NCBI GenBank assembly: GCA_933228895.1
Contig: OW121849.1
Span: 37,294,354 to 37,358,353, forward strand
DNA from: Platycnemis pennipes
Lineage: Eukaryota; Arthropoda; Insecta; Odonata; Platycnemididae
Length of the DNA: 64,000 nt
Direction of reading: 5' to 3'
The notes beneath the pieces are model-generated. The model saw only the letters and a program-made list of their open reading frames with translations, had not been told where the DNA came from and ran no database searches. The translations under genes were made by a program, and so were the position numbers. Positions 11,901 through 26,900 of this stretch are shown here, in pieces. Positions within the stretch are counted from its first letter, which is position 1. The number at the start of each line of letters is the position of its first letter.

Positions 11901-14900
11901 ATTATTTATGGGTTGGCAGATGAAAAATAAGAGTGCAGGGTGTTAGAAGATAAAGAGTATTGGAGTGGACTTTCTTGATTTAGTAACATTTTGTGCTTTT
12001 TTGCAATAAAAATACACACTGGTTCATTCCCATAATACCTTTTTTGTTTAATCTTTACAAAGTTGCATATCATTGATTTTGCGTTAATATATTTGTTAGT
12101 TAATCAGTACCTCTCCTTACCATACATGTACATTCTAATCAGTAGGGTGCTGAGTTGATCAACACATTTACAGCTCTAATAATAGCTTTAAGTTATATCT
12201 GGAGATGTATCATATTGCTCCAAGTAATAATATTCCAAGAAACAGTGTACCAAATTAGATTTGTTTTTCAATTGTTTTAAACCCTACATTAATAAGTCAG
12301 CTTAAGGCCTGGAACATGATTTATTTTATGGACATAATGAAAGATAATTTAGCTTTTCTTCATTTTATACTAAGAAGACTTAAGTTACTTGTATTTATTT
12401 TGCTATGAGGTAGTTCTACCAAGTTATGCCCAGTACCATTGAATGGTTTACTTTTCATTCCAGGTATACCTTATTCCAAATGTATATCTGGCAAGGAATC
12501 CAAATCACAATTAATTACTAAGTCAGGACCAACTACTAAAACAAGTCCTCTTGCTCCCATCAATTCTTCTCAGAGGCAAATTCGAGCTCAGGATGGGCAA
12601 ATTGGAGGGTAAGTGAACCTATTTAGGCATAAGCTCTATTCATTCGAGCAGTTGCAGGTTTATTCCTGGTTGGTAAAAAATTAATTATGAAAATTCAACT
12701 TCATTTATATTCAGTGACAGGAAAGCTCCACCTACGTCTAAAATTCCTGGTAATTTATTAGTTCGGAAAAGCATCACTAATATGGATCTGAAATGTGAGT
12801 TTTTACTTCCTTTCAATATGCCCATATGGAAAGTAGTATTTTTAAGTCATTGTTTGCCTATTTGAGCGTGAATAATAACATGTACTCATAATACTTTGCA
12901 GCACAAAAATTAGCTGGAAGTGATTTGTGTACTCCTTCTCCATCTCCTGAATTTAGGTAAGTTTCAAGTCATGCGGGAACTGAGGTTAATGTATAAGTGA
13001 GTAGTAAACAGTACATTCTATTTAAAAGCTTTACATGTTTATGTAAATATATACAGCACCTTTCCCTAATGGCTCAAGTCCTAGAAGACTCTAAATGAAT
13101 GAAATGACCTTGAAAATAACAATTATACCTATCATATTGGTAACTTAGCATATCAGATGGATGAACAGAATATGATTGCTTCAGGAAAAAGATCTAATAG
13201 TGGCTATATAGCATCACGTTATGACAATTAACTTAATTAAAATCCAAAAAATGTATACATGGAGAACCTTTTTCGATGTGTATCTGATATATTTTCTGTT
13301 GAGGCAGAATTGAAGGCATTGAGGTATTGAAGGCTATTATATGAGGGAAGATTTGATTTCATCTTGCCTCTCTTGGTTCTTCTTGAAGTACAAATCAAGT
13401 TTCAGATGACCAAGTTATGTATAGAAAACTCTCGATAATACAAAGCACAATGATACGAAGTTTTGATTGTACGAAACAAAACGCCCGGTCCCGATGAAAA
13501 TCCTTTAGTAATAACATGGCTATATTCGAAAATACGAAGTTTGGAAAATACAAATTTTTCAAAATTACGAACTTTGGACCCGGTCCCCAGGAACAATTGG
13601 AATTTGTTTTTACGAACCTTGGCATAAAACTACTTCAGCAAAACTATTTTTGACTGCATAGACACCTAACAAATCAGTGTTGCCGATTGTGGTGCATCAA
13701 AAATGAAATGTGTGAAAAGTAGTGCATTCACCTCCCACATATGCCAGTATCTCCCCATCATTTTCCACATGTAACTCTGCGTATCATTTAGATCTTTAGT
13801 AATGTGGAAATCGTAGTTAATGCCATTATTTATCCTGGATATTTTATGTTTTACCTGTCACCGGCATTTTCATAATGTCCATTGTTCTCTTTTAATTAAA
13901 GCTTACGTGTGATGGCACATACCATACTTGCTGCCATGCGCCTGGAATTATGGCAGTTCAAATTCTCTGTGAACCCTACCTTGTTCTTTAAAGTGAGCAA
14001 TCCTAGCTCAGCTATCTGTGAAAGGGCTGTCCACACCAAAATGTAGTAGCATGGATTGAGGGTGGGTGATACCGTTAGGAAATTTGGGTGGGTTGTGTTG
14101 GTGGGGGTAAGGATTATGATGGCCAGGGAGTTGGGGTTTATGGTGCGTGGGGGGGAAAAGGGTCTGGTTGTGGAGAGGGAAGGTCCCAGTTGCGGGCGTA
14201 TCTTTTAAGAGGCCTGCAAATGGGTGCCAAATCCAGGAGACACTCGTCCGCCCATGCCGGGTGCACTCACCCATGTTCGCCCCATGTGACGTAGACACCC
14301 GGCCATGCCCATTTGCCCCGGATGCCCCCATACTAGGCGGGTGCCCGGGGCAGATGCCCAGGTTGCTCACCCAAACTGAGAGGAGGGGTGGTAAAAGAGT
14401 GAGTGAAAAATATTGCAAACGGCAAAGACCCTTGAGAAAGATACGTGACGGTGATGAACTTAGTGTGGTCGCCCAGCCTTGAGGCGGTCGCCCGCCAAGA
14501 TGATGGGTGACTGCCACTCAGCAAGTTCTCCGTTAGGTGAGACTCCATTCGGATACTCAGCAAGTTCTCGTGATCTTTTGGAAAAGTCGATCAAATGTCT
14601 TCGAGCCTCTCCTTTATCTCTCACACACAGGCGGCTTGCCCTTATTTTGCGCCTGTTTGCAGGCCTCTAGTATCTTTATCTCTCTTGCCATGCTTGAAGG
14701 AGGGGAGGGGGTGGATGGATGGCATCATAGAACGTCTGTGAGGTTCCTTCTTCTTCTAGGCAACCCTGGGGGGCATGTGGCGGTGGCTAATTGGGACCGC
14801 TCTGGGTCTTGAGTGTAATGGGGAGGGTCAGGGATGTAGCGCCCTTTGTTATTAGGAGGGTCTTCGACCCCTCCTCTCACACTCTGACACCTCTAAACCA

Positions 14901-17900
14901 TCCCCTTCGCTTCCCTCCCTTCCCCCTCGATATCCCTCGAAGATCCACCCGTAACCACCTACACGCACCCCCCAGGGTTGCCCAGAAGAAGAGGAAGAAA
15001 TGTCACAGACATTCTGTGATGCTATTCCCCCACCTCCTTCCCACTTCCCCTTTCAAGCTCAGCAAGACAGATAAAGATGTGGGAGGAAGAGGACTGGGAT
15101 CTTTCCTCTCCACAAACCCCCACGCACCATAAACCCAAACTCCCCGGCCATCATATAATCCTTGAGGAGACGATGTGGGAAATATACCGAATCACGCCCG
15201 ATTTGCCATCAAGGTCTTAGTAGTGGAAAAGAAACAATGTTACCTCCCAAGATCATTTATTCTGCTGATGATAGACGGAAGAGGCTACAAGTAATAACCT
15301 GAGAATGATTTTTTTCTGGAAACAGGCTTAGTTCCATGCTTTTTTATAGCTATGATTGGGTGATAGAAGACAAATAAAGCACAGTTGGGCCAGCTGCCAT
15401 CATAACAGCGTAGATGTTTGAAGCAAATGTCTGTTTTTAGCATCCGTACTAGATTCCCATCTCTACTGACTATTCTGAAAATAAAATTCTTATTGCAAAA
15501 TTTTCAACTTTAGTTTTCTATATGTTTTCGATACTGGGACAAAATTTTGCCAACACTATGGTCGCAGACTTAAAAGCATTGACATAGTAGGTACTTATTT
15601 TATGATCTTTTAAGACATGCGTCTTTTAAGAACACTTTCACGAATGACCACAAAAGATATACCTTGTTGCCAAAGAGAACAAAAGTTAGAGAAAACAAAG
15701 ATAAAATTTTATTCACGACTTATTTAAAATGTTCAAAATTATGAAGTGCTGATTTTCTGAGCCCGGTGACTCTATTATCGAGTGTTTACTGTAGTAGGGT
15801 TTCACTTGTTATTTGGTAAATGTCAGAAACTGTTACATGTTCCTGATTTGTTTGTAATTCTTTGGGTAAAAATCTGCTTTGGCATATGTGACTGTAGCAC
15901 TAGATCTATAGTTTCTAGATCTATTGGAATTCTATGAGAACATTGAAACTGAATGTAATAATTGTCAAAATTCTGTGAAAAAAATGTAGTCTGTAAATCT
16001 TTGCAGATGGGCAACTTTTCTCATTTATGTAACTTCAATTATTCAAACTTGATGACCATTCTGAAAGTGGATCAGAAAGTGTATTATAAGAAAATAGCGT
16101 TAGTTAGAGTTAGAAAAAAATTGTATTCTAAGTATAGAGGTATCAAAACTTTATAATTGTGTTTATAACAAAATCCTTTACAGATCAGGGATATCTGTTG
16201 GAATTTTACCTTTTTGGTCTCAGTCACCACCCTGCAGGTGTAATAGCTGAATGTTATTACTCCCACAAATTGATACCTTGTTTATCTCACTGCCCTGTGT
16301 CTGAACTAAATGTTTTTACCTTCCAGGAGGCACCAACAGCAATTATTACATCAACATGAGCAGCATGTTGCTCATTACCATTCTGCTTTTAGCTACCCAT
16401 CTTTGGTGGAAGGTTTTTCTTCTCTTGCCTTAAATCATGACTCGAACAGAATGGGGATCTGCAGCAGTGGTGGTAGACATAGATTAGGAAATTTCCTTCT
16501 CCCCTCCTCTTACATTGGAAATCAAGATCACTGCAACACAATAAGGTTTACTAACATTCTTATTTTCTGTAGTGTCTCCTTTGCATTCATAGATATTTTA
16601 TATTCTATTCAGCTTATTTGCAAATTCTCAAACCTATGATTACCTTGCTTCTTATTCTCATGTCCTTGTATTTTTTGCAAGTTCCTAATTATGAACTAGC
16701 TGTGATGGCTGGTTTGTGAGTAGAAGCACTGCAAATACTAGTAGCTTGTTCCTTCTTGGTCTTGTTTAGAATTGCTATCTTGAGAGTAATCATTGAATTC
16801 AAACCAATTCTTCACATCAGGTAAACATTGGTGAGTATTTCATGTTGTCAATTGTTAGTGATTAGGTCTTGGGTTGAGTTATGTCATAGAGTAATTATTG
16901 TATACTTACTCTATGGTTACATTCAGTCTCTCAGGTATGCCAATTATGGTCAATTCACTATCGACAATTTCTCTGAATCAACTACTTCATGAAAACATTT
17001 TTTAATGAAGGGTATTCAGAAAATTATCAGTCATTCCTATAGATGCAAAATAAGGCTCGGGATAAATGATAAAAATTAAAACTTTGGCAAATGAATCCAT
17101 GAATCTAGGGTTGAAGTAAATTTTTTTGTGAAACCTATTTTATTGTACAGTAGGCAAATAAGTCTTCATTCTATATTCAATTGAAGGCTGTCCTTGAATC
17201 CAACATATTATTGCTTTAATTCCTGAATTTTGGAAGTTTTTGACAAATTGATATTAGCACTGGAAATATTTTTCGTAATTCTGCACATATTGGCTCTCAG
17301 CCATTCTGCATTATCAATCTTCTACTGTATTAAGACTTATAAAAGTTAATGTAGGTATTGAACAGTCCATAATTTATAGAAAAACCATTTTATTATATAT
17401 TTGACATTTTAGAATAGAAGTAATTTTTTTAATTAATAATTTGGTGGCTTTTACCTTCAACGTGTAACAAATTAATTTGCAAAATAACAAGTTGCATATC
17501 AATTTCAATTCTAGTATTCGAGGTATTCAAAATTCGAGATATTTGAGTCATGATTTAATATTTGAATTCAAGAAATCTGCAATTCAACCCATCTCTAGTA
17601 TATTTGTATTTTGTGTACTCATCAAGTGTCAGGTAAGCGAAAGCTTTCTACTTTTAAATTATCATATACATAGTTTTGTACATAAGGACGTTGTATAATT
17701 CAGGTTTATTATAAGTTCCAAAATTGAGAGTGAGTTGAATTGAATCCCAAGTTGAGAAAGAGGGCATGTCCTTCAGGGGGAATAAGAACAAATACAAGAT
17801 CATTAATGAGGTGCATTTTATAGAAGCTGGTATGGTTTTAAAAAATGTTCCATAGAAATTTTGCATCATTGATTTTTATGGGAAATAACTCTTGCAGTTT

Positions 17901-20900
17901 ACTGCAATTTAATGTTGAGGAAAGCTTTATAAGATATCTGCCTCTTGGAAACCTCTTGAGTCCTAGGGCTTAGGTGTTTATAGAGGGACCCAGTAGGAAG
18001 AACGTGGGTTATTTTTTAGGTAAGATTCATTTTTCAAGAAAATCAAAACTAATAATATTATTGTGGAGACCTTTTTTATTTCACTCCTTACACCTTAAGT
18101 TATTTTTTACGTAGTTTTCTTGTTTGTTTGAACACTTATCATTGCTTACTTTTTGTTAACCCATGTAATAGAAGGCAACTGCTTGTGAAGAAAACCATTC
18201 TTTAACCAATATTTGCACTTTTTCATTGGTGCCATATCACCAACAAACAAGAAATGTCTTCAGATAGCCGAAAAGATAGCAATTGCTTGGTGAAAGGATC
18301 TAGCTGTACGATTGGAGGTCATTTTGCCCCCATCCAAAAGATCTGATCAAAATTCATGCCTTTGAGCAGCAGAATGAGCTTGTACAGTGTCCAACAGTGA
18401 CAAAATTCCAGATGACAATAGGCCACATCACTTATTCTGTATGGTAAGCCAAGGCTTCCTCAAGGTCAATATTTGCACTTTTTTATTGGTGCCATATCAC
18501 TAACAAACAAGAAATGTCTTCAGATACCCGAAGAGATAGCAATTGCTTGGTGAAAGGATCTAGCTGTACGATTGGAGGTCATTTTGCCCCCATCCAAAAG
18601 ATCTGATCAAAATTCATACCTTTGAGCAGCAGGATGAGGTTGTACAGTGTTCAGCAGTGACAAAATTCCAGATGACTATAGGCCACATCACTTATTCTGT
18701 ATGGTAAGCCAAGGCTTTATCAAGTTCAAGGCAATTTACAGTATTGAAGTAGTACAGTAGAGTATTGTGGCCTGTGAATGTCTGCTGCTGACACGTTCCT
18801 TGCTGTCAAAAACCAAATCAGACAATATTTCACAGTCGACAGGTCATTCAGGTCTTAAGCATTGTAATTTCATTGTATAAATCGCACAAAGTGACCCTAC
18901 AACTGCAAATGGCATCTGCTTTTCCTCAAGGCATTTGGAAATTGACACATATGCGTGTTCCTTCAGGTATGCAAAATTTAGTTGGTGAAAGCCTATCGAG
19001 CATTAATTAAAAAAATAACCATCATTGATCAGGTTACAGAGTGAGGGTTGTTATTGGGATGAAACCACTTGCATGCTTCAGTCAGTGGATTGAAGTCTTA
19101 GTTTTTTATTATCTTCACAGTGAAGCATTTTTGGAGATTCGCCTTGAGGAATATTTACTCATGAAGCCAAATAGTATTTCCGCACTTGTTTTGTATTTGG
19201 CCATGGCTTGAAAAAAGTGTAATTAAGGATTTGTTGTCTCCTCTGATGCTTGACCTTATACCCTGCATTGAATTGTAGCTTCTTTTGGGAAAGTATTATT
19301 TCCTTTGCATGTTATTTTATATTTCAGGCTACCATTCTCATTTTAGATAGGGTCTAGATTGTATAGATGGTCCTTCCAATGTAGTAGCTGCAATTATTGC
19401 AAATCCCTTTGTAACTTCAAGGGTATCTGACCATCTTTCTGTGAGTTTTATGCAAATTCACTGACAACCACAACTTTACTTCCCTCACTCTTATGTAAGA
19501 TTTTCAAAATACATTTCATGCACATAATCTCTATGGTAATGATTTTAATTAGTGTTGTAATTGAGAGAATTTTATTTCATTTTAATGATCATCAACCCTT
19601 TAATTCATGATTTGTGTTAGCTTATCTTGTATTTTTCAAAACTATGACCTATTGTATTGCAATTCTGGTTGTATACCATGGTAAATACCACAACATCTTT
19701 AAAGTTGGAACATTCTGTGTTATTGGGTTTTTCTGTAAAAGAATTTTTGCCCTCTAGCCTTTCATTTTCTGCCATGCATGAAATAAAAATTGTTAATATT
19801 CACCTAATTGGATTAATATGCATGCCTCTCACTTAGTAATAACTAGCAGTAATTAGGGATAATGTTATTTCTTTCGGTTAATGGCTTGATTTTATCTTTA
19901 TTTAATTATAGTTCACCAATGGGACCTGATAACGTTGATCCATCGGCTGATGAATTCTATATTGATGCTGGGGTGAGGATACAGACCACAATGAGTAACC
20001 GGTCTTCACCTGTGCCAGTTAGCACTCGTATACCTCTGCGAGACCTCTTGTTTTCTTCAAGGAAGCAGCATTCCCTGGAGGATTACCAACTAATTGTGGG
20101 TGTTAGCTCAGTGTGCCCCTCAAGCTCCTTACACTCTGAACATTCACCTCTTTCCAGCCACATGTCTGCTCACCTGCCACCCTCATACAGGGTTGGGGGT
20201 AGCATGTTAGGAAGTTGCAAAAGAGGGAACATGGTAGGGCAGCCAGGCAGTGCGGCCATAGAAAAGCAGGGTGGTGCTCACAAGACCAGAATGGTTGTGG
20301 CGAGTTGTTCTGATTTACCAACTCCATCCCAGCCTTACATTTTTCCTATTAAAGTGAGTTTTACATTTTGTCCCCTTAAAAAAAATATTTTCTGCACATT
20401 GCACCATGAGTCACAATAGTTCCTTGCATATATGAGCATGCCAAAACTCTTGGAAAGGAGTTAGGACCTAATATTTTACGATCACCCATCAAGTTATTTT
20501 AGATGCATAACTGGAGTTATTTTAGGTATATCCTGTAGATGCTACTGTAAAATAGACCCTGCATGAGATCCATTTTTTTCATCTTTTTAGGAACTGTATT
20601 GAGTAACTGTAAACGTATGTCATAATCAGTCATGATTGGATTTTGTGGCGTATACCTAGTATTGCTTTTTTGCATATGTATTTGAAAATACATGCTGCTT
20701 GGATGGACAGCTTTTGTTGGCTTGTTTGATGTTTAGCTGTTCACTGCAAGTTAGGTGTTCAGATATCAACTTTTAGTGGATATGATGAGCCAATAAAATA
20801 CTTCTATCATTGTTATTCAAATTGGAGTGACTCCTTTGACAGGAAACTCTCTAACATGGCGTGTGAAGATTTATAGTAACTTTGTGGCAGTAGTGCTTCG

Positions 20901-23900
20901 AATAGCCAGGACCTTGTTGGGGTTATAAACCTGATACATATAGACATTCATGTTAATTAATATTTTTTGTTGGAGGAGCAACATTTATTTCGGAGTCCTT
21001 TTTTACATGAATACTGTAGACTTCATTATTTTGAAGCTCATGAGACAAAAAAATTGATAGTTCGTAATATCGAACTTCGTATCAACAGTTTTTTTAGAAA
21101 CATCGCCAAAAGTATCATGGTGCTATTTTTTAAATCTTCAATTTTTCATGTGTTATAGCCATGCTGAGGAATGATTTTAGATGTGTAGGTATGATTAACG
21201 ATCAAGTTGCACTGAAAGATATCTGATCCAATATATGGGTAGCCTGATTGCTAAGTATTTTCACAATGTAGTGAAAATACTTAGCATGAATAATACATTA
21301 TAAATGTGTACTATGGTTCATTTTTTCGGGGGATCAGGTTGGTGTGGTGGCTAGAGTACTGGCCTCCCATCCCGAGGGCCCGGTTTCGATTCCTGGCATT
21401 GGTGGATTTTTCACTGGCAAACCGGTCCCTACTAGAGTGCCTGGTGGAGGGCATATCAGGTTCAGTACTCCGTCTGTCGGATGGGACGTTAAGCCGTAGT
21501 CCCCTTGGTGCCTGTGGTTAAGAGAAGTCCAATGCCGATGCTGGGTTTCTCTCCACCCTTCCTCCATTACCTGAAATGTTCCTACCATTACCCAATTCCC
21601 CACCTGTCCCATATGACATAAATGACCTCGGTTGCTGTCGGTTGCCTCCCCTGAATAACTAACAACCAACTCATTTTTTTCAAATGATACACATGTGAAA
21701 TGCTATGTGGGGACTGTAATTTGCAAATGATCAATATGCGTTAAATCAAAACTTCAGGGAACTATGGATGCTGGAATAAATACAATTATCTGTATGGAAC
21801 TTCATTTGGAATCAGACTAGGCGAATGGTACTTGCATAAAATAACCTTGTAGAAAGGATAGATTGAGGTTCCACTATAGTGCAAATAGGGCTCCAGCATT
21901 CAAACTCGTGTATGGGCTTGAAGGGCTAATGAACTATTGTAAATTATGAAAGGGATAAATAACATCCAAGGAATGAAGAAATTTAGCAGATAAAACACTT
22001 TTTGTTGTTGATATTAAACATTTTAACGGTCTTTTTGCACGCAGAAAGATGAAAGCACTATTTTTTTAAATCTGTAATTAGTTTTTGAACTTTGTTTTGC
22101 TCTATCATCTCTTCTACCATGGCATCAATGTTTGTCAAATTGAAATTGAATAGAGAGTCAAATACACATGTGAAATTACCACGAGTGCCTCGGTTGAGCA
22201 TAACATAATGTTTTTATAGGTGGAACAAGAACCATAACATTTTCATCCTCTTTGCTGTTTTCTTGCAACGGCTTCTTCTGTTTCATCGTCACAAAGTTGT
22301 AAATCATCATCAGTTGAAATGTAGTGAAAATTTGAATTGTTCATAAATATTTTTATTAATGGACATTAATGGTACATTTTGGTCAATTTTGAGTTTTATT
22401 ACTAGCTGGTCTTGGATATGTCCACATTAGTTGCAGACAAAGGGAATCCTGCCATTCTTCGGAAGTTTGCAATAGTTTCGGAAGATATCTCCCATTACTC
22501 CTGCAAAATGAATTGCATGCAATATGGTCCATTTTGGAATTTCTTGATTTGCCGTCCTTTCTCTCAAATATAAAAGAGATAAATTTAATCAACAACTGAA
22601 CTAACAATAATATATACTATTTGAATGACTATAAAGTGTAAAAGTGTGCATACTAATCCAGCATATTTAGTATTGTACAAGTCTCCTCCAGTATATAACA
22701 TTAAAGTTTTAGATAGTCCCTTTATACAATGGTTGAGATTTACTTGTTTGTGGAGGAAGGAAGACAATGTGTATAATGGGTACGTGTAGGTTGTCGAGAT
22801 GTTTGTGGGACCTTGTATTGCCCAGCAGGAAGAGAATCTTTCTATTTTCTCCCACTGTTTGTCTTTGCTTTCAAATGAGAGTTTTACTGAAAATTTCTCT
22901 GGCCATCCAACGTGCTTGTGAAAATTGTTGAAAACAGGAAGGTTTTCCCGTGGAATAGGTTTTAGGCACTGAAGGATCTTACAGTTCCCGATACAATTGG
23001 TTTTATCTTGTCAGTACCCATTCTTGGTATGCAAAGACCCACCATCACTCTTATCTTGCTTTTCCCTACTCTATGGCATTGCTTTCCTTTCAATTCCAAA
23101 GTTGTTATGGGAGGATCATATTAGAAGAGTGCCAACTCATCATAATTAAAGTGGGTTTCGGGGCTATATTAATTGATAAGGGCATCATTTTCCATGTACC
23201 ATTCAGGTACAGCATTTTTTTCAACATCACTGTCTTTGGCGCAAGTCATCAGGAAGGAAATTTGAGGAAGAAAATTGAGTGCTTTAAACTTCGCCAGCCA
23301 GTCTGCCAAAGTTTGAAATCCTCGACATTGTTTTTCAAGGAAAATTCTTCTTTAGTAACATTCCTTCTGCCACTTTCAGTGAATTTTTTGTTAGAGAGAA
23401 TGGTGGAGAGGGTCAGTAAAGAATCTCCAAATTTTTTAACCACATCTCTTGCTCATTTCGTGTACTTCACCTTCATCAATCATTTTTAATTTATCCCTAG
23501 ATGTCTTCGGTTTTGGTGGATCCATTTTCCACAAATTTCCCTTTATTTGTAACAGTGGTAATGCAGTCCTTGTAGCACCACCATGTTGATACCTCTAAGG
23601 TAACTTGCTAGGGTTTGGCTGAGTTAAGACTGACTTCCTTCAGAGCAGTTCTAAAATGTTTTCAATGCTGATTCCTATACAGTTACCTTGTTTTTCTGGA
23701 TGTGAACTAGCATATGGTAGGATTTGTGGTTGATTTCAGTAAACAATTTCATTGTCGGTGAACAGTCTTATGCCATCAACAATGTTATTACTTAGCATGG
23801 AAATGGGAAAAGAGATTGAGGTGAACAGTCTTATGACATCAACAATGTTATTACTTAGCATGGAAATGGGAAAAGAGAGAGAGTGGGGGGGAGGGGGTGG

Positions 23901-26900
23901 AGCCAAAGCCAGGTCTGGATGTTGGCGGTGGATTTGCTGGGTAAAGAGTGCAGGGCCTCCATTGGGTTAGTGACCTTCAGGGGGACAATAGAAGCAAGAG
24001 GCTGGGGAGTGGTGAAAGGGAAGGGACAAGTCCTTATCTTTCGTTTCTTCCCTTTCACCCCTCTTTGACTTCTCATGCTTCCAGTGTCCCTCCCATGGAA
24101 GTCCTGTACCCTCAATTCAGCTAAATAGCTCATGTGAAATATACATTGTTTACATGGTAGGTAGTTTAGTAGGTAGTTTACATGGTAGTGTGTTACTAAT
24201 GTAATGTAACCACCCCCCACAGTGTGTTACTAATGTTAGGAAAATGTCAGTATAACATTTTTTGGTTAGTGTTTGGTTACTTTCGTTAGATTTCCTAACC
24301 ACCCTGATGGCCAAGTTTTACAGCCACATCAAGTGGCTTGAGAAAAACGCAAAAATAGCATTCACTGCGAATCTATGTCGAGTCGAGGAGGGAGCCGGGG
24401 CTGAGCATCGCAGTTCGCTGTCAAACTTCGGTCACCTTCAGGAGTCATCGACACATCGCAGATAGGGCTTTGCATGTGAGCAAAATTTGCAAAATGGTTC
24501 TTTTGGTTTGAGCGTGGGAAGTCTACCTGTGAAGTTCACCTGAAGTGTGAAAATTTTTGTGCTTAAATAAGTTCTATGTTTATAAGTTCGCCATGATTTA
24601 AACACCTAAGTAATATGTTAATAATATCGCCACCCCTGTAATGTGATGTTAGGATATTTTCTTTTCCAGTGTCAAGCTACGTCATAGATTTCATCAGTGA
24701 TACGCAGTTGCTTTGCGTAGTTTATCGGATATTTTGCTTATTATGGCAATACATATAATCATTACTTTAAAGAAGTAGGTGGATTATATCTTGCTTGTCA
24801 AATCTTACTGCATTTTAAATTTGATTGAATAGCTGTTGATATTAGTTATATATGGCATCATTGTCCTAAATACGTCATGAATAGACTCATTGGCAATCAG
24901 TTTTAATTTACATAATTTCATTCTACATTTAATTCTCATATAAGTCTTAGTTCTTTAATTCCAAACGCCTTTTATTAAGTGATTGGGTGGTATAAGAATG
25001 CCATCCGTAAGGAGCTACATTCACATTTTATGTTGTCGTTATTTCAACGGTATCCCCAAAGGGTTTGCTCTAGACGTAAAAATTTCGGATGGTTGGACAT
25101 TATAACATGTTTCAAACCACGTTTGTTCGAATGTTATACTAGCGTAATTCTAACGTTTTTGTGTTGGTGGGGATAACACATTGTGTTACTTGTAGGTTGA
25201 TGCTGCTGCCATCTTACATCTTTTTTTAAAAACTTTTTAGACATTCATTTGTACCTGTTGCAGCTGCTTCGTTTACGGCTTCATTGGCAAGTTTTTCTAT
25301 TCATCAATTTAGAAACTACATTTGTGATTAAATACCACAAAAGTCGGTGGTGTTTGTGTTCACTTTAAATCTCAGAGAGAGGATGCGAATGGTTTAACTT
25401 AGATTATCAGGGTATCCAGTGACCTGGAAAACCGGAAATACTTGGGGAAACTTTAAGTCCTGGAAAACTCGGGGAATTTTTTATTTTTCCGAAAAACTCT
25501 GGACATTGTGGACAGCCAATTAACTCTAGGGCAGAGAGCGCTCTTGCCATACTTCTGCTAGGTTCAGCGCAGTGCTGGGCTCACCCTTCATATTTACTCC
25601 ACTCGCTCACCACTCAATGTGCAGTCCTACCCAGCCCAGTCGCATGCAAGTTCTCCTTATTGTACGAGACACGTGGTATGTTCAGCAATATTTTCTTTTG
25701 GCAGCATGCTGGCACTTTTTCTATTCATTTACTGTAGGCCTATCTTCCCCATGTATTCTTATGAAGTGGACTGAAATACTATTGTTCCTTTGGTCATCAA
25801 GGTGAAGGTTTTTTCAAACTGCAATAATGTTGATAAATATTAGTATAATTTATGGAAAGTGTTGGTAATTTAACAGGAAACTTGCAATGTAATTTAACAG
25901 GAAACATCTTGTAAGCTTCAGCTTTAGTAATTAATTACTAGATGAGTGCTATGGCTATCAGCAATTTTATTTTGGCCGAGAAAAATTGAAAATTTTGCTC
26001 ATAGCTCATATTGCCATATTTGCTCCTGAGCTAAAACTTGAGTATATGTCAAAATATTTTGTTGTGAATAACTTTTTTCACATTTGTCAAATTAACATAT
26101 GATTTTGGAGGAGCACTAGCCTGAGTGTGAGAAATTCATTCATTTTTCTGAATGGCTCAATGGTAGACACAATCTATTTTATGATAAGGCTGTGATTTCC
26201 AGTGCATTATCTGGTAAATAATTATGAGCCTCACTGTTTAAAAGTCTCATTCTGTAAGGGCATTATGCTCTTGGTAAGAGTTTATGCTTTTCCTAGTTCT
26301 CAAGTTAGGTACAGTATCCTTAATTCAGTTATTTATAAAGAACTGATAGGCAGTATTCTTTTAAGTCAATGTCTTGTCTTTTATGATAGCACCTTTTTTC
26401 TCATATCAATATGTTTTCCATTGATGTTGCTATTTTTTCTACTTATTTTTAATTTTGCTTTCCAGAATTCTGGGGAAGACATAGGAGGACACCAGTGTGA
26501 AGCTAGTCATAATTCACCTCGAAAAGGATATGCTGGTAGCAAAAGATTACAGTCTTGCTCAGATGGTTCTAAATCAGCACTTGACAGAGCCAACAATGAT
26601 ATTAAAACATCAGGTAGTTTTTTAAAAGTTTTTTGTCGAGTACTTATAAAAATTTAAAAGAGTATACTATTTCAGATTCCTCTGAATTTATTTAATTGCT
26701 GTATGTACTTGTGTATAGTTGGGGTTTTTGAGAGCTAATTTTTTTGCAAAAATTAGGACTCCAACTTTGCTCTAGGAATACTTTTCAGGGTTTCAAATCT
26801 CTACTCATTAAACCCATAAAGTCATGGCGTGTTTGCAATTTTTGGCCACAATTAATTACATGAACAGAATTCCTGCCTTGCTCTACCAATTAGTTTCATA

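Noticed and set aside
14008..14517. 169-codon minus-strand open frame, the third longest in the window after Crk and the RTE frame
   Set aside because: It lies in the GC-rich fold-back, where stop codons are rare because of composition, and overlaps open frames on the other strand. No domain or splice context supports it.
16310..16639. Independent small gene starting at 16310
   Set aside because: The frame is exon 5 plus flanking intron. Acceptor and donor phases fit the neighbouring exons.
19862..20419. Start codon at 19862 as a gene start
   Set aside because: The first residues are intronic translation; the real exon begins at the AG of 19910-19911 and phase agrees with exon 5.
21340..21420. 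tRNA gene
   Set aside because: A-box and B-box-like sequences are present here and at 4.8 and 58.9 kb, but with no cloverleaf I could draw and with a shared 340-bp body and target duplications. These are SINE heads.
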